A DNA stretch of 64,000 nucleotides from NCBI RefSeq assembly GCF_001905665.1, contig NZ_LIVX01000009.1, positions 293,201 to 357,200 on the forward strand, given 5' to 3'. The position numbers and the translations under genes are program-made. This document shows positions 40,988 through 49,508 of this stretch, one piece after another. The notes below the pieces were generated by a model. The model had not been told where the DNA came from, did no database searches, and saw nothing but the letters and a program-made list of their open reading frames with translations. The DNA is from Streptomyces sp. CB02261 (GTDB taxonomy: Bacteria; Actinomycetota; Actinomycetes; Streptomycetales; Streptomycetaceae). Position 1 is the stretch's first letter; every line of letters begins with the position of its first letter.

Positions 40988-42331
40988 GTGGCCGCGATGC
41001 AGCTGACACGGACACACCGAATACTCATCGGCCTCGTCATCGGCGGTGCGCTGATCATCGCGGGGATCGGTTTCGCGGGTTCGTACGCCGCCGTGCGCGA
41101 GCTCGCTCTCGACAAGGGCTTCGGCACCTTCTCGTACTTCTTCCCGATCGGTATCGACGCGGGCATCTGTGTGCTGCTCGCCCTGGATCTGCTGCTGACG
41201 TGGCTGCGGATCCCGTTCCCGCTGCTGCGGCAGACGGCGTGGGTGCTGACGGCGGCGACGATCGCGTTCAACGGCGCGGCGGCCTGGCCGGATCCGTTGG
41301 GTGTCGGGATGCACGCGGTGATCCCGGTGCTGTTCGTGGTGGCCGTGGAGGCCGCGCGTCACGCCGTGGGGCGGATCGCGGACATCACGGCGGACAAGCA
41401 CATGGAGGGTGTCCGGCTGACTCGCTGGCTGCTGTCTCCGGTGCCGACGTTCCGGCTGTGGCGCAGGATGAAGCTGTGGGAGCTGCGCTCGTACGAGCAG
41501 GTGATCAAGCTGGAGCAGGAGCGGTTGATCTACCAGGCGCGGCTGCAGGCCCGTTTCGGTCGCAGTTGGCGGCGGAAGGCGCCGGTGGAGGCGTTGATGC
41601 CGTTGCGTCTGGCCCGGTACGGCGTTCCGTTGGCGGAGACGGCGGCGGCGGGCCTGGCGGCGGCGGGTATCGAGCCGGCCGTGCTGCCTCCGCAGCCGCA
41701 GGCGCAGACCCAGGTGCCGGCGCAGCAGCCCCAGCTCCAGCCGATGGCGCAGGCACCCCAGCCGGGCCAGCCGCAGCTCCCGCAGGGCCCGGTGCCGACG
41801 CAGGGCCCGATGCCCGCCCAGGGCCCGGCGCCGGCCCAGGCGCAGGGTCCGGTGCCGGCGGAGGCGCAGGGCCCGGTTCAGGCGCAGGGCATGGTGCCCG
41901 ATCCGTCGGAGCCCGCGAACCACCACAGTCCCTGGTTCGCGGCGCCGCAGCTTCCGTCGGAGGCGCACGAGACTGCGTACGCTCCCCAGTTCGTCGAGGG
42001 CCTGGAGCCGACGCCGGTCGCGGTGCCGCTCGGTCCTGAGGACGTCCCGCTGCCCGGTTCCGGGCAGGAGCAGGGCCCTGAGAGCTTCGAGGTGTATCCC
42101 GAGTACGTCGATCCGGAGCCGCCGGTCGACGACTTCGAGGAGACCGTCTACAAGCTGACGTGGTCGTACGCCCATGAGAACAAGCAGTTCCCCGCCGAGG
42201 GCGAGCTGCAGCGGCTGGTGGCGGACCACTACGGCCTCCAGGAGTTCCCGGACACCGACGTCCTGCGTCGGCTGACCCCGAGGATCGAGCAGCGCATCCA
42301 GCAGGAGATGGCCGACTTCGACACCCCGTGA
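40988..42331 (+). CDS. DUF2637 membrane protein with Pro/Gln-rich tail
   Basis: A 447-residue protein. Four N-terminal membrane helices of the DUF2637 family include ILIGLVIGGALIIAGIGFAGSY, FFPIGIDAGICVLLALDLLLTW and MHAVIPVLFVVAVEAARH. A cytoplasmic helix (LWRRMKLWELRSYEQVIKLEQERL) follows, then a long Pro/Gln/Ala-rich stretch (about residues 230-310) and a conserved C-terminal helical domain (YAHENKQFPAEGELQRLVADHYG). I use GTG 40988 with its GGGAGG site; ATG 40997 is an alternative. DUF2637 is often found in plasmid and conjugation regions (SpdB-like), but no such genes are here. Confidence 0.85.
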   Translation: MAAMQLTRTHRILIGLVIGGALIIAGIGFAGSYAAVRELALDKGFGTFSYFFPIGIDAGICVLLALDLLLTWLRIPFPLLRQTAWVLTAATIAFNGAAAWPDPLGVGMHAVIPVLFVVAVEAARHAVGRIADITADKHMEGVRLTRWLLSPVPTFRLWRRMKLWELRSYEQVIKLEQERLIYQARLQARFGRSWRRKAPVEALMPLRLARYGVPLAETAAAGLAAAGIEPAVLPPQPQAQTQVPAQQPQLQPMAQAPQPGQPQLPQGPVPTQGPMPAQGPAPAQAQGPVPAEAQGPVQAQGMVPDPSEPANHHSPWFAAPQLPSEAHETAYAPQFVEGLEPTPVAVPLGPEDVPLPGSGQEQGPESFEVYPEYVDPEPPVDDFEETVYKLTWSYAHENKQFPAEGELQRLVADHYGLQEFPDTDVLRRLTPRIEQRIQQEMADFDTP

Positions 42332-42340
42332 CCCCGCTTC

Positions 42341-42390
42341 ACGACACGAAAGGGCCGCCACCCGGATCCGGGTGGCGGCCCTTCTGTCGT
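42341..42390. terminator. Very long bidirectional terminator hairpin
   Basis: A 16-bp perfect stem (42350-42365 and 42368-42383) is centred on GGATCC, with outer ACGACA/TGTCGT arms that extend it. It lies between the convergent DUF2637 gene and lysS and terminates both. Confidence 0.9.
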
Positions 42391-42393
42391 GCG

Positions 42394-44118
42394 TCAGGCT
42401 CCGAGCAGCTTCCGTACCCGGTCCGCGCCCACGGCGAGCAGCAGCGTCGGCAGTCGCGGTCCGGTCTCGCGGCTGACGAGCAGCTTGTACAGCAGGGCGA
42501 AGAACGCGCGCTGGGCGAGCTTCAGCTCGGGCGTCGGCTTGGCCTCCGGGTCGAGACCGGCCATGACCTTCGGGACGCCGTAGACGAGGGTGGTGAGCCC
42601 GTCGAGCGACCAGTGGGTGTCGAGGCCTTCGAGGAGCAGGCGGAGCGACTCGCGGCCCTCGTCGTCGAGGGAGCCGAGGAGCTCGGCGTCGGGCGCCTCG
42701 CGGACGATGGTGCGCTGGTCGGCCGGGACCTGGTTGGTGATCCAGTTCTCGGCGCGGTCGAGGCGCGGCCGGACCTCGTCGAGCGTGGTGACCGGGTTCT
42801 CCGGGTCGAGCTCGGTGAGGATGCGGAGGGTCTGCTCGTCGTGGCCGGCGGTGATGTCCATGACCGAGGCGAGCGTCCGGTACGGGAGCGGGCGCGGGGT
42901 GCGCGGGAGCTCTCCGGCGGCGGTGCGGGCGGCGCGGGAGTGGGCGGCGGCGTCGGCGGGCAGCACGGTGCCGTCGGCGACCTTGGCCTCCAGCTTGTCC
43001 CACTCGTCGTAGAGCCGCTGGATCTCCTGGTCGAAGGCGATCTTGAAGGACTGGTTGGGCTTGCGGCGTGCGTACAGCCAGCGCAGCAGCGGGGCTTCCA
43101 TGATCTTCAGCGCGTCGGCGGCGGTGGGGACGCCGCCGCGCGAGGAGGACATCTTGGCCATGCCGCTGATGCCGACGAAGGCGTACATGGGGCCGATGGG
43201 CTGGACGCCGTCGAAGATCTCGCGGACGATCTGGCCGCCGACGACGAAGGACGAGCCGGGCGAGGAGTGGTCGACGCCCGAGGGCTCGAAGATGACGCCC
43301 TCGTAGGCCCAGCGCATCGGCCAGTCGACCTTCCAGACCAGCTTGCCGCGGTTGAACTCGCTGAGCTTCACGGTCTCGGCGAAGCCGCATTCCGTGCAGG
43401 TGTAGGCCAGCTCGGTGGTCTCGTCGTCGTACGAGGTGACGGTGGTGAGGTCCTTCTCGCACCGGCCGCAGTAGGGCTTGTACGGGAAGTAGCCGGAGGC
43501 GCCGCCGGAGCCGTCGTCCTCGGCGGCGGCGCCGGAGCCCTCCTCGGCCTCGAGTTCGGCCTCGTCGAGGGGCTTCTGGGACTGCTTCTTGGGCGTCTTC
43601 TTCGTCCGGTACTGGTCGAGGATGGCGTCGATGTCGCCGCGGTGCTTCATGGCGTGCAGGATCTGCTCGCGGTAGGCCCCGGCGGTGTACTGCTCGGTCT
43701 GGCTGATCGGGTCGTACTCGACGCCCAGCTCGGCCAGCGACTCGACCATGGCGGCCTTGAAGTGCTCGGCCCAGTTGGGGTGGGGCGAGCCGGCGGGGGC
43801 CGGGACCGAGGTCAGCGGCTTGCCGATGTGCTCGGCCCAGGACGCGTCGATGCCCTCGATGCCGTTCGGCACCTTGCGGTAGCGGTCGTAGTCGTCCCAG
43901 GAGATGAGGTGCCTGACCTGGTGCCCGCGGCGGCGGATCTCGTCGGCGACCAGGTGCGGGGTCATGACCTCGCGGAGGTTGCCCAGGTGGATCGGGCCGG
44001 AGGGGGAGAGGCCGGAGGCGACGACGACCGGTTTGCCAGGCGCACGTCGCTCCGACTCGGCGATGACCTCGTCCGCGAAACGGGAGACCCAGTCGGTCTC
44101 GGTGCTGCTCTGAGCCAC
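42394..44118 (-). CDS. lysS: Lysyl-tRNA synthetase, class I
   Basis: A 574-residue class I lysyl-tRNA synthetase, the archaeal-type enzyme used by some actinobacteria instead of the class II enzyme. The class I motifs are ASGLSPSGPIHLGNLRE (HIGH-like) and GMAKMSSSRGG (KMSKS-like). Two cysteine pairs (CGRC and CTEC, about residues 220-245) form a zinc knuckle after an acidic insert. The start is GTG 44118. It is divergent from argS, with a control region of 208 bp that holds two DnaA boxes. Confidence 0.95.
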   Translation of the reverse strand: MAQSSTETDWVSRFADEVIAESERRAPGKPVVVASGLSPSGPIHLGNLREVMTPHLVADEIRRRGHQVRHLISWDDYDRYRKVPNGIEGIDASWAEHIGKPLTSVPAPAGSPHPNWAEHFKAAMVESLAELGVEYDPISQTEQYTAGAYREQILHAMKHRGDIDAILDQYRTKKTPKKQSQKPLDEAELEAEEGSGAAAEDDGSGGASGYFPYKPYCGRCEKDLTTVTSYDDETTELAYTCTECGFAETVKLSEFNRGKLVWKVDWPMRWAYEGVIFEPSGVDHSSPGSSFVVGGQIVREIFDGVQPIGPMYAFVGISGMAKMSSSRGGVPTAADALKIMEAPLLRWLYARRKPNQSFKIAFDQEIQRLYDEWDKLEAKVADGTVLPADAAAHSRAARTAAGELPRTPRPLPYRTLASVMDITAGHDEQTLRILTELDPENPVTTLDEVRPRLDRAENWITNQVPADQRTIVREAPDAELLGSLDDEGRESLRLLLEGLDTHWSLDGLTTLVYGVPKVMAGLDPEAKPTPELKLAQRAFFALLYKLLVSRETGPRLPTLLLAVGADRVRKLLGA

Positions 44119-44202
44119 GGTCGGTACGTCCTTCTTCCTGAGGGGTTCTGCCTGAGGGCCCTACGTGAGCCATTCTCCCAGACGGAAGAGCGCGCTCCGA
44201 GG

Positions 44203-44246
44203 TTGTCCACAGTTGGGAGATCGCGCGGCGTGCGGGGTTGTCCACA
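44203..44246 (+). promoter_or_regulatory. Two DnaA boxes between lysS and argS
   Basis: TTGTCCACA occurs exactly at 44203-44211 and 44238-44246, in the same orientation and 35 bp apart. This is the Streptomyces DnaA box consensus (established). The pair lies in the divergent lysS/argS control region, away from any recognisable origin. Confidence 0.7.
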
Positions 44247-44326
44247 GGCGGGGAAATCACGTTGCGCTCCCATGGGACACTTGACAAGCGAATTAGACCT
44301 GACGAACCCAACAGGAACGGAAGCTC

Positions 44327-46102
44327 ATGGCCTCGGTCCCTTCCCTCGCTTCGACCGTGCAGCAGCGCCTCGCGGACGGCCTCTCGGCAGCCCTGCCGGA
44401 GGCTGCGTCCGCCGACCCGCTGCTGCGACGAAGCGACCGGGCCGACTTCCAGGCCAACGGCATCCTGGCGCTGGCCAAGCAGCTCAAGGGCAATCCGCGT
44501 GAGCTGGCGACGAAGGTCGTCGAGGCGATCCCGGCGAACGACGTGCTGAAGGAGATCGAGGTCTCGGGCCCCGGCTTCCTGAACATCACGGTGACGGACG
44601 CGGCGATCGTCAGGACGCTCGCGGCCCGTGCCGCCGACGCCCGGCTGGGTGTGCCGTTCAACGAGTCGGCGGGCACGACGGTCATCGACTACGCCCAGCC
44701 GAACGTGGCGAAGGAGATGCACGTCGGGCACCTGCGGTCCGCCGTGATCGGCGCGGCGATGGTCGAGATCCTGGAGTTCACCGGCGAGAGCGTGGTCCGG
44801 CGTCACCACATCGGTGACTGGGGTACGCAGTTCGGCATGCTGATCCAGTTCCTGATCGAGCACCCGCACGAGCTGGACCACAGGGCCGAGGACGGCGGCG
44901 AGGTCTCCGGTGAGGAGGCCATGTCGAACCTGAACCGGCTGTACAAGGCCTCGCGTGCCCTGTTCGACTCCGACGAGGAGTTCAAGACGCGGGCCCGGGC
45001 GCGCGTGGTGGACCTCCAGGCCGGTGACGAGGAGACGCTCGCGCTGTGGCAGCGGTTCGTCGACGAGTCGAAGATCTACTTCTACTCGGTCTTCGACAAG
45101 CTGGACATGGACATCCGGGACCCCGACGTGGTCGGCGAGTCCGGGTACAACGACATGCTGGTGGAGACCTGCCGGCTGCTCGAGGAGTCGGGCGTCGCCG
45201 TCCGCTCCGAGGGCGCGCTGTGTGTGTTCTTCGACGACGTGAAGGGCCCGGACGGCAACCCGACGCCGCTGATCGTCCAGAAGTCCGACGGCGGCTTCGG
45301 GTACGCGGCGACGGACCTGTCCGCGATCCGCGACCGGGTGCGGAACCTGAAGGCGACGACCCTGCTGTACGTGGTCGACGCCCGGCAGTCGCTGCACTTC
45401 AAGATGGTCTTCGAGACGGCCCGCAGGGCCGGCTGGCTGAACGAGGACGTGCAGGCCGTCCAGCTGGCCTTCGGCACGGTCCTCGGCAAGGACGGCAAGC
45501 CGTTCAAGACCCGTGAGGGCGAGACGGTCCGGCTGGTGGACCTGCTGGACGAGGCGGTGGACCGGGCGACGTCGGTGGTGCGCGAGAAGGCCGAGAAGGT
45601 GGGCCTGAGCGAGTCGGAGATCGTCGAGAACGGCCGGTACGTGGGCATCGGCGCGGTGAAGTACGCCGACCTGTCGACGTCGGCCGCGCGCGACTACAAG
45701 TTCGACCTGGACCAGATGGTCTCGCTGAACGGCGACACCTCGGTGTACCTGCAGTACGCGTACGCGCGGATCAGGTCGATCTTCGGGAAGGCGGGCGACC
45801 GTGAGCCGCTGGCTCACCCGGAGCTGGAGCTGGCCCCGGCGGAGCGGGCGCTCGGTCTGCACCTGGACCAGTTCGGCGAGGTGATCGCCGAGACGGCCGC
45901 GGAGTACGCCCCGCACAAGCTGGCCGCGTACCTGTACCAGCTGGCGTCGCTGTACACGACGTTCTACGACCAGTGCCCCGTCATCAAGCCCGCGCCGGCG
46001 CAGGACGTCGCGGAGAACCGCCTCTTCCTCTGCGACCTGACCGCCCGCACGCTGCACCAGGGCATGGCTCTCCTGGGCATCAGGACGCCCGAGCGCCTCT
46101 GA
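44327..46102 (+). CDS. argS: Arginyl-tRNA synthetase
   Basis: A 591-residue class I arginyl-tRNA synthetase. The HIGH region is YAQPNVAKEMHVGHLRSAVIG. The C-terminal DALR-type anticodon-binding domain ends PAQDVAENRLFLCDLTARTLHQGMALLGI. The N-terminal Add1-like domain (NPRELATKVVEAIP) is also present. ATG 44327 is preceded by GGAA. It is divergent from lysS; both may respond to the intervening DnaA boxes. A perfect hairpin follows at 46138-46175. Confidence 0.95.
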   Translation: MASVPSLASTVQQRLADGLSAALPEAASADPLLRRSDRADFQANGILALAKQLKGNPRELATKVVEAIPANDVLKEIEVSGPGFLNITVTDAAIVRTLAARAADARLGVPFNESAGTTVIDYAQPNVAKEMHVGHLRSAVIGAAMVEILEFTGESVVRRHHIGDWGTQFGMLIQFLIEHPHELDHRAEDGGEVSGEEAMSNLNRLYKASRALFDSDEEFKTRARARVVDLQAGDEETLALWQRFVDESKIYFYSVFDKLDMDIRDPDVVGESGYNDMLVETCRLLEESGVAVRSEGALCVFFDDVKGPDGNPTPLIVQKSDGGFGYAATDLSAIRDRVRNLKATTLLYVVDARQSLHFKMVFETARRAGWLNEDVQAVQLAFGTVLGKDGKPFKTREGETVRLVDLLDEAVDRATSVVREKAEKVGLSESEIVENGRYVGIGAVKYADLSTSAARDYKFDLDQMVSLNGDTSVYLQYAYARIRSIFGKAGDREPLAHPELELAPAERALGLHLDQFGEVIAETAAEYAPHKLAAYLYQLASLYTTFYDQCPVIKPAPAQDVAENRLFLCDLTARTLHQGMALLGIRTPERL

Positions 46103-46137
46103 CGGTCCTGGAGCGGCATCCGAGCGACATCCGAAGG

Positions 46138-46175
46138 CGAAGCCCCCGGCACGGGATCCCGTGCCGGGGGCTTCG
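46138..46175. terminator. Bidirectional terminator, 19-bp perfect palindrome
   Basis: The palindrome CGAAGCCCCCGGCACGGGA and its complement (46138-46156, 46157-46175) lies 36 bases after the argS stop and 17 bases from the DUF1876 stop. It is centred on GGGATCCC. Confidence 0.88.
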
Positions 46176-46191
46176 TCGTCGACGGCGTCCG

Positions 46192-46464
46192 TCAACGGAT
46201 GGAGTGCGAGGTCCTGCCCGACACCTCGTCGATCTCCGTGTGGGCCTTCTGGAGCAGCTGCGAGGCGAGGTCCATCAGCGCGCGTGCGCCGGCGATCTCC
46301 TCGCCCACCCTGAGCTGGTCCGGATCGGAGGGGTGGCGGTTCGCGGTTCCGTGGGCGCGGAACTCGGTGCCGTCACTGAGCCGGACCATGGCCGCGGCCC
46401 GTGTCCGGTCGCCCTCCTCCTGGAATTCCATCTCCACATGCCATCCGACAAGCGTGTGCATCAT
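46192..46464 (-). CDS. DUF1876 (dsRBD-like) protein, 90 aa
   Basis: A 90-residue protein with the DUF1876 pattern: WHVEMEFQEEGDRTRAAAMVRLSDGTEFRAHGTANRHPSDPD at the N-terminus, then an alpha-helical end (IAGARALMDLASQLLQKAHTEI). The family has a double-stranded-RNA-binding-like fold and is common in actinobacteria with unknown function. I chose ATG 46464 because GGAGG sits 8 bases upstream, although in-frame GTG 46473 is also possible. Confidence 0.86.
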   Translation of the reverse strand: MMHTLVGWHVEMEFQEEGDRTRAAAMVRLSDGTEFRAHGTANRHPSDPDQLRVGEEIAGARALMDLASQLLQKAHTEIDEVSGRTSHSIR

Positions 46465-46523
46465 GAGGACCACCTCCAGCGAGGTACCTGTCGGCTACCT
46501 CTCCAGGGTGCGCCGGACGGCCG

Positions 46524-47528
46524 TCAGCGGCGAGCCGACCCCAGTGTCCGCGCGGCCTCGGTGGCCCAGTAGGTGAGGATCATCTTCGCGCCGGCCCGGC
46601 GGATGCCGGTGAGGGTCTCCATGATCGCCTTGTCGCGGTCGATCCAGCCCTTCTCGGCGGCGGCCTCGACCATCGCGTACTCGCCGCTGATCTGGTACGC
46701 GGCGACGGGGACGTCCACCGACTCGGCGACCTTGGCGAGCACGTCGAGGTAGGGCCCGGCCGGCTTCACCATCACCATGTCGGCGCCCTCCTCCAGGTCG
46801 AGGGCGAGCTCGCGCATCGCCTCGCGCAGGTTCGCGGGGTCCTGCTGATAGGTCTTGCGGTCGCCCTGGAGCGAGGAGCCGACGGCCTCACGGAAGGGGC
46901 CGTAGAAGGCGGAGGAGTACTTCACGGTGTACGCGAGGATCGACACGTCCTCCTTGCCGATGGTGTCCAGGGCGTCCCGGACGACCCCGACCTGCCCGTC
47001 CATCATCCCGGAGGGCCCCACGACGTGGACGCCGGCGTCCGCCTGGACCTGGGCCATCTCGGCGTAGCGTTCCAGCGTGGCGTCGTTGTCGACGCGGCCG
47101 TCGGCGTCGAGGACTCCGCAGTGGCCGTGGTCGGTGTACTCGTCGAGGCACAGGTCGGACATGATGATCAGCTCGTCGCCGACCTCGGCCCGCACGTCCC
47201 GGATGGCGACCTGCAGGATGCCGTCGGGGTCGGTCCCCGCCGTGCCGGCGCCGTCCTTCTTCGCGTCCTCGGGCACGCCGAAGAGCATGATCCCGGAGAC
47301 CCCGGCCTCCACCGCCTCGACCGCGGCCTTCCGCAGGGTGTCCCGGGTGTGCTGGACGACTCCGGGCATGGCCGCGATCGGCACGGGCTCGGTGACGCCC
47401 TCCCGCACGAACGCGGGAAGGATCAGGTCGGCGGGATGCAGCCGCGTCTCGGCCACCATCCGCCGCATGGCAGGCGTCGTCCGCAGCCGCCGCGGCCGCG
47501 CCCCGGGAAAGGATCCGTACGAGTTCAT
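46524..47528 (-). CDS. hemB: Porphobilinogen synthase HemB
   Basis: A 334-residue delta-aminolevulinate dehydratase, which condenses two 5-aminolevulinates to porphobilinogen. The metal-binding region SDLCLDEYTDHGHCGVL keeps Cys and His ligands. The two active-site lysines lie in ILAYTVKYSSAFYGPFR and MVMVKPAGPYLDVL. The ATG at 47528 begins MNSYGSFPGARPRRLR. It lies downstream of the hemD fusion gene, separated by 309 bp with a terminator-like hairpin, so it probably has its own promoter. Confidence 0.95.
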   Translation of the reverse strand: MNSYGSFPGARPRRLRTTPAMRRMVAETRLHPADLILPAFVREGVTEPVPIAAMPGVVQHTRDTLRKAAVEAVEAGVSGIMLFGVPEDAKKDGAGTAGTDPDGILQVAIRDVRAEVGDELIIMSDLCLDEYTDHGHCGVLDADGRVDNDATLERYAEMAQVQADAGVHVVGPSGMMDGQVGVVRDALDTIGKEDVSILAYTVKYSSAFYGPFREAVGSSLQGDRKTYQQDPANLREAMRELALDLEEGADMVMVKPAGPYLDVLAKVAESVDVPVAAYQISGEYAMVEAAAEKGWIDRDKAIMETLTGIRRAGAKMILTYWATEAARTLGSARR

Positions 47529-47837
47529 AATCCCGAGGCTACGCCCGCAGAATCGATGCACTTACCGACCCGGTGTGGGCATGAGCCCCCACAACGACAC
47601 CCCACCCCGCCCGGTGCGGGCACGCCCCGCACGCCACCACTCCCCCCGTGTGGGCATTCGTCCCGCAGGGCGGGACGGGTGGGCACACGGGACGGCGCCC
47701 CCAGCCGGGCCCAGGCTCCCGCACCCGCCCGAACCCGCACCCCGAGCGCCCCGAACCCGCACCCCCGGCCCCGCGAAAACGCAAAGGGTGCGGGCCCTGC
47801 AAAGGACCCGCACCCCACGCGTACGCGCATGAACCAC
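47529..47837. other. 309-bp intergenic region with repeated GTG(T/C)GGGCA hairpins
   Basis: No gene is convincing. It holds a GTGTGGGCA-ATG-type hairpin at 47573-47593, GTGCGGG/CCCGCAC at 47614-47632, CGTCCCGC/GCGGGACG at 47659-47677, and a 9-bp-stem hairpin (GGGTGCGGG/CCCGCACCC) at 47786-47815, which probably terminates the hemD transcript. The related GTGTGGGCA/GTGCGGGCA units resemble a short intergenic repeat that I recall from many Streptomyces genomes. Confidence 0.6.
47786..47815 (-). terminator. Terminator hairpin after the hemD fusion gene
   Basis: A perfect 9-bp stem (47786-47794 and 47807-47815) lies 23 bases past the stop of the minus-strand hemD gene. No T-tract follows. Confidence 0.65.
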
Positions 47838-49508
47838 CTACGTCGTCCGACGCCTCCGCGCCCCCGGCCGCCGCTCACTGGGCCGCGTCACCGGGTCTCC
47901 CGCCTCCAGCGCCGACGCCCTCCGGCGCAGCCCGAAGTCCGCCAGCGCCTCGGCGAGCTTGTGCACCGACGGCTCCGGCGACAGCACGTCGACCCGCAGC
48001 CCGTGCTCCTCGGCCGTCTTGGCCGTGGCCGGCCCGATACAGGCGATCACGGTCACGTTGTGCGGCTTCCCGGCGATACCGACCAGGTTCCGCACGGTCG
48101 ACGACGACGTGAACAGCACGGCGTCGAAGCCACCGCCCTTGATCGCCTCGCGCGTGTCGGCCGGCGGCGGCGACGCCCGTACGGTCCGGTACGCGGTGAC
48201 GTCGTCGACCTCCCACCCGAGCTCGATCAGCCCGGCGACCAGCGTCTCGGTCGCGATGTCGGCCCGCGGCAGGAACACGCGGTCGATGGGGTCGAAGACG
48301 GGGTCGTACGGCGGCCAGTCCTCGAGCAGTCCGGCGGCGCTCTGCTCACCGCTCGGCACCAGATCCGGCTTCACACCGAAGTCGACGAGCGCGGCGGCCG
48401 TCTGCTCGCCCACCGCGGCGACCTTGATCCCGGCGAAGGCACGGGCGTCGAGCCCGTACTCCTCGAACTTCTCCCGTACGGCCTTGACCGCGTTCACCGA
48501 GGTGAAGGCGATCCACTCGTACCGTCCGGTGACGAGCCCCTTGACCGCCCGCTCCATCTGCTGCGGGGTACGCGGCGGCTCGACGGCGATCGTCGGCACC
48601 TCGTGCGGCACGGCGCCGTACGAACGCAACTGGTCGGAGAGCGACGCGGCCTGCTCCTTGGTCCGCGGCACGAGGACCCGCCAGCCGAAGAGCGGCTTCG
48701 ACTCGAACCACGACAGCTGGTCCCGCTGCGCCGGGGCGCTGCGCTCGCCGACCACGGCTATGACCGGCCGGTGGCCCTCGGGCGAGGGGAGGACCTTGCC
48801 CTGCTTGAAGACCTGGGCGATGGTGCCGAGCGTGGCGTTCCAGGTGCGCTGGCGGGTGGTGGTGCCGGCGATGGTGACGGTGAGCGGGGTGTCGGGCTTG
48901 CGGCCCGCCGCCACCAGTTCACCGGCGGCCGCCGCCACCGAGTCGAGCGAGGTGGACACGACGACGGTGCCGTCGGAGGCGCCGACCTCGGTCCAGCACC
49001 GCTCGTCGGCGGTGCGGGCGTCGACGAAGCGCACGTCGGTGCCCTGGGCGTCGCGCAGCGGCACACCGGCGTACGCGGGTACGCCGACGGCCGTGGCCAC
49101 GCCGGGCACGACCTCGAAGGGGATGCCCTCGGCGGCGCAGGCGAGCATCTCGGCCCCCGCGTTCCCGTCGAGGCCGGGGTCGCCGGTCACCGCACGGACG
49201 ACCCGCCTGCCGCCCCTCGCGGCCTCCATGACAAGATTGGCCGCGTCCCTCAACACGGGGACCCCGGCGGTTGTTGACGCCTCGTCAACAATCGTCAGCT
49301 CCGGCGTGCTCACCCCCGTGCGCGCGTGGCCGCGAACGACCTCGAGCACCTCCGGCTCGGCGATCAGGACATCCGCTCCGGCGAGGGCCTCCACGGCCCT
49401 GAGGGTCAGGAGTCCGGGGTCACCGGGGCCTGCGCCGAGGAATGTGACGTGCCCATGGCCTGCGAAGGCCGGGGACAGCGGGCTGGTGGTCGGGCTGGTG
49501 GGGCTCAC
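47838..49508 (-). CDS. hemD: Uroporphyrinogen-III synthase fused to an N-terminal methyltransferase-like domain
   Basis: A 556-residue two-domain protein. Residues 17-260 match uroporphyrinogen-III C-methyltransferase (VTFLGAGPGDPGLLTLRAVEALAGADVLI). The usual GGDPxxFGRGGEE-type motif is replaced by VTGDPGLDGNAGAEM, so methyltransferase activity is doubtful. Residues 275-530 are a HemD-type synthase (WRVLVPRTKEQAASLSDQLR, IAFTSVNAVKAV, VLFTSSSTVRNLVG). It cyclises hydroxymethylbilane to uroporphyrinogen III. GTG 49508 overlaps the hemC stop (GTGA). It is the last gene of the rex-hemACD operon. Confidence 0.9.
   Translation of the reverse strand: MSPTSPTTSPLSPAFAGHGHVTFLGAGPGDPGLLTLRAVEALAGADVLIAEPEVLEVVRGHARTGVSTPELTIVDEASTTAGVPVLRDAANLVMEAARGGRRVVRAVTGDPGLDGNAGAEMLACAAEGIPFEVVPGVATAVGVPAYAGVPLRDAQGTDVRFVDARTADERCWTEVGASDGTVVVSTSLDSVAAAAGELVAAGRKPDTPLTVTIAGTTTRQRTWNATLGTIAQVFKQGKVLPSPEGHRPVIAVVGERSAPAQRDQLSWFESKPLFGWRVLVPRTKEQAASLSDQLRSYGAVPHEVPTIAVEPPRTPQQMERAVKGLVTGRYEWIAFTSVNAVKAVREKFEEYGLDARAFAGIKVAAVGEQTAAALVDFGVKPDLVPSGEQSAAGLLEDWPPYDPVFDPIDRVFLPRADIATETLVAGLIELGWEVDDVTAYRTVRASPPPADTREAIKGGGFDAVLFTSSSTVRNLVGIAGKPHNVTVIACIGPATAKTAEEHGLRVDVLSPEPSVHKLAEALADFGLRRRASALEAGDPVTRPSERRPGARRRRTT

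Noticed and set aside
44281..44310. TTGACA at 44281 as an argS promoter
   Set aside because: The -35 hexamer is good but I could not find a convincing -10 at 16-19 bases.
40670..46195. Very long open frame on the minus strand (1841 codons) across lysS, argS and neighbours
   Set aside because: It is an antisense shadow of real genes in high-GC DNA. Its product is low-complexity Arg/Leu/Val and has no family resemblance, and clear genes cover the same DNA.
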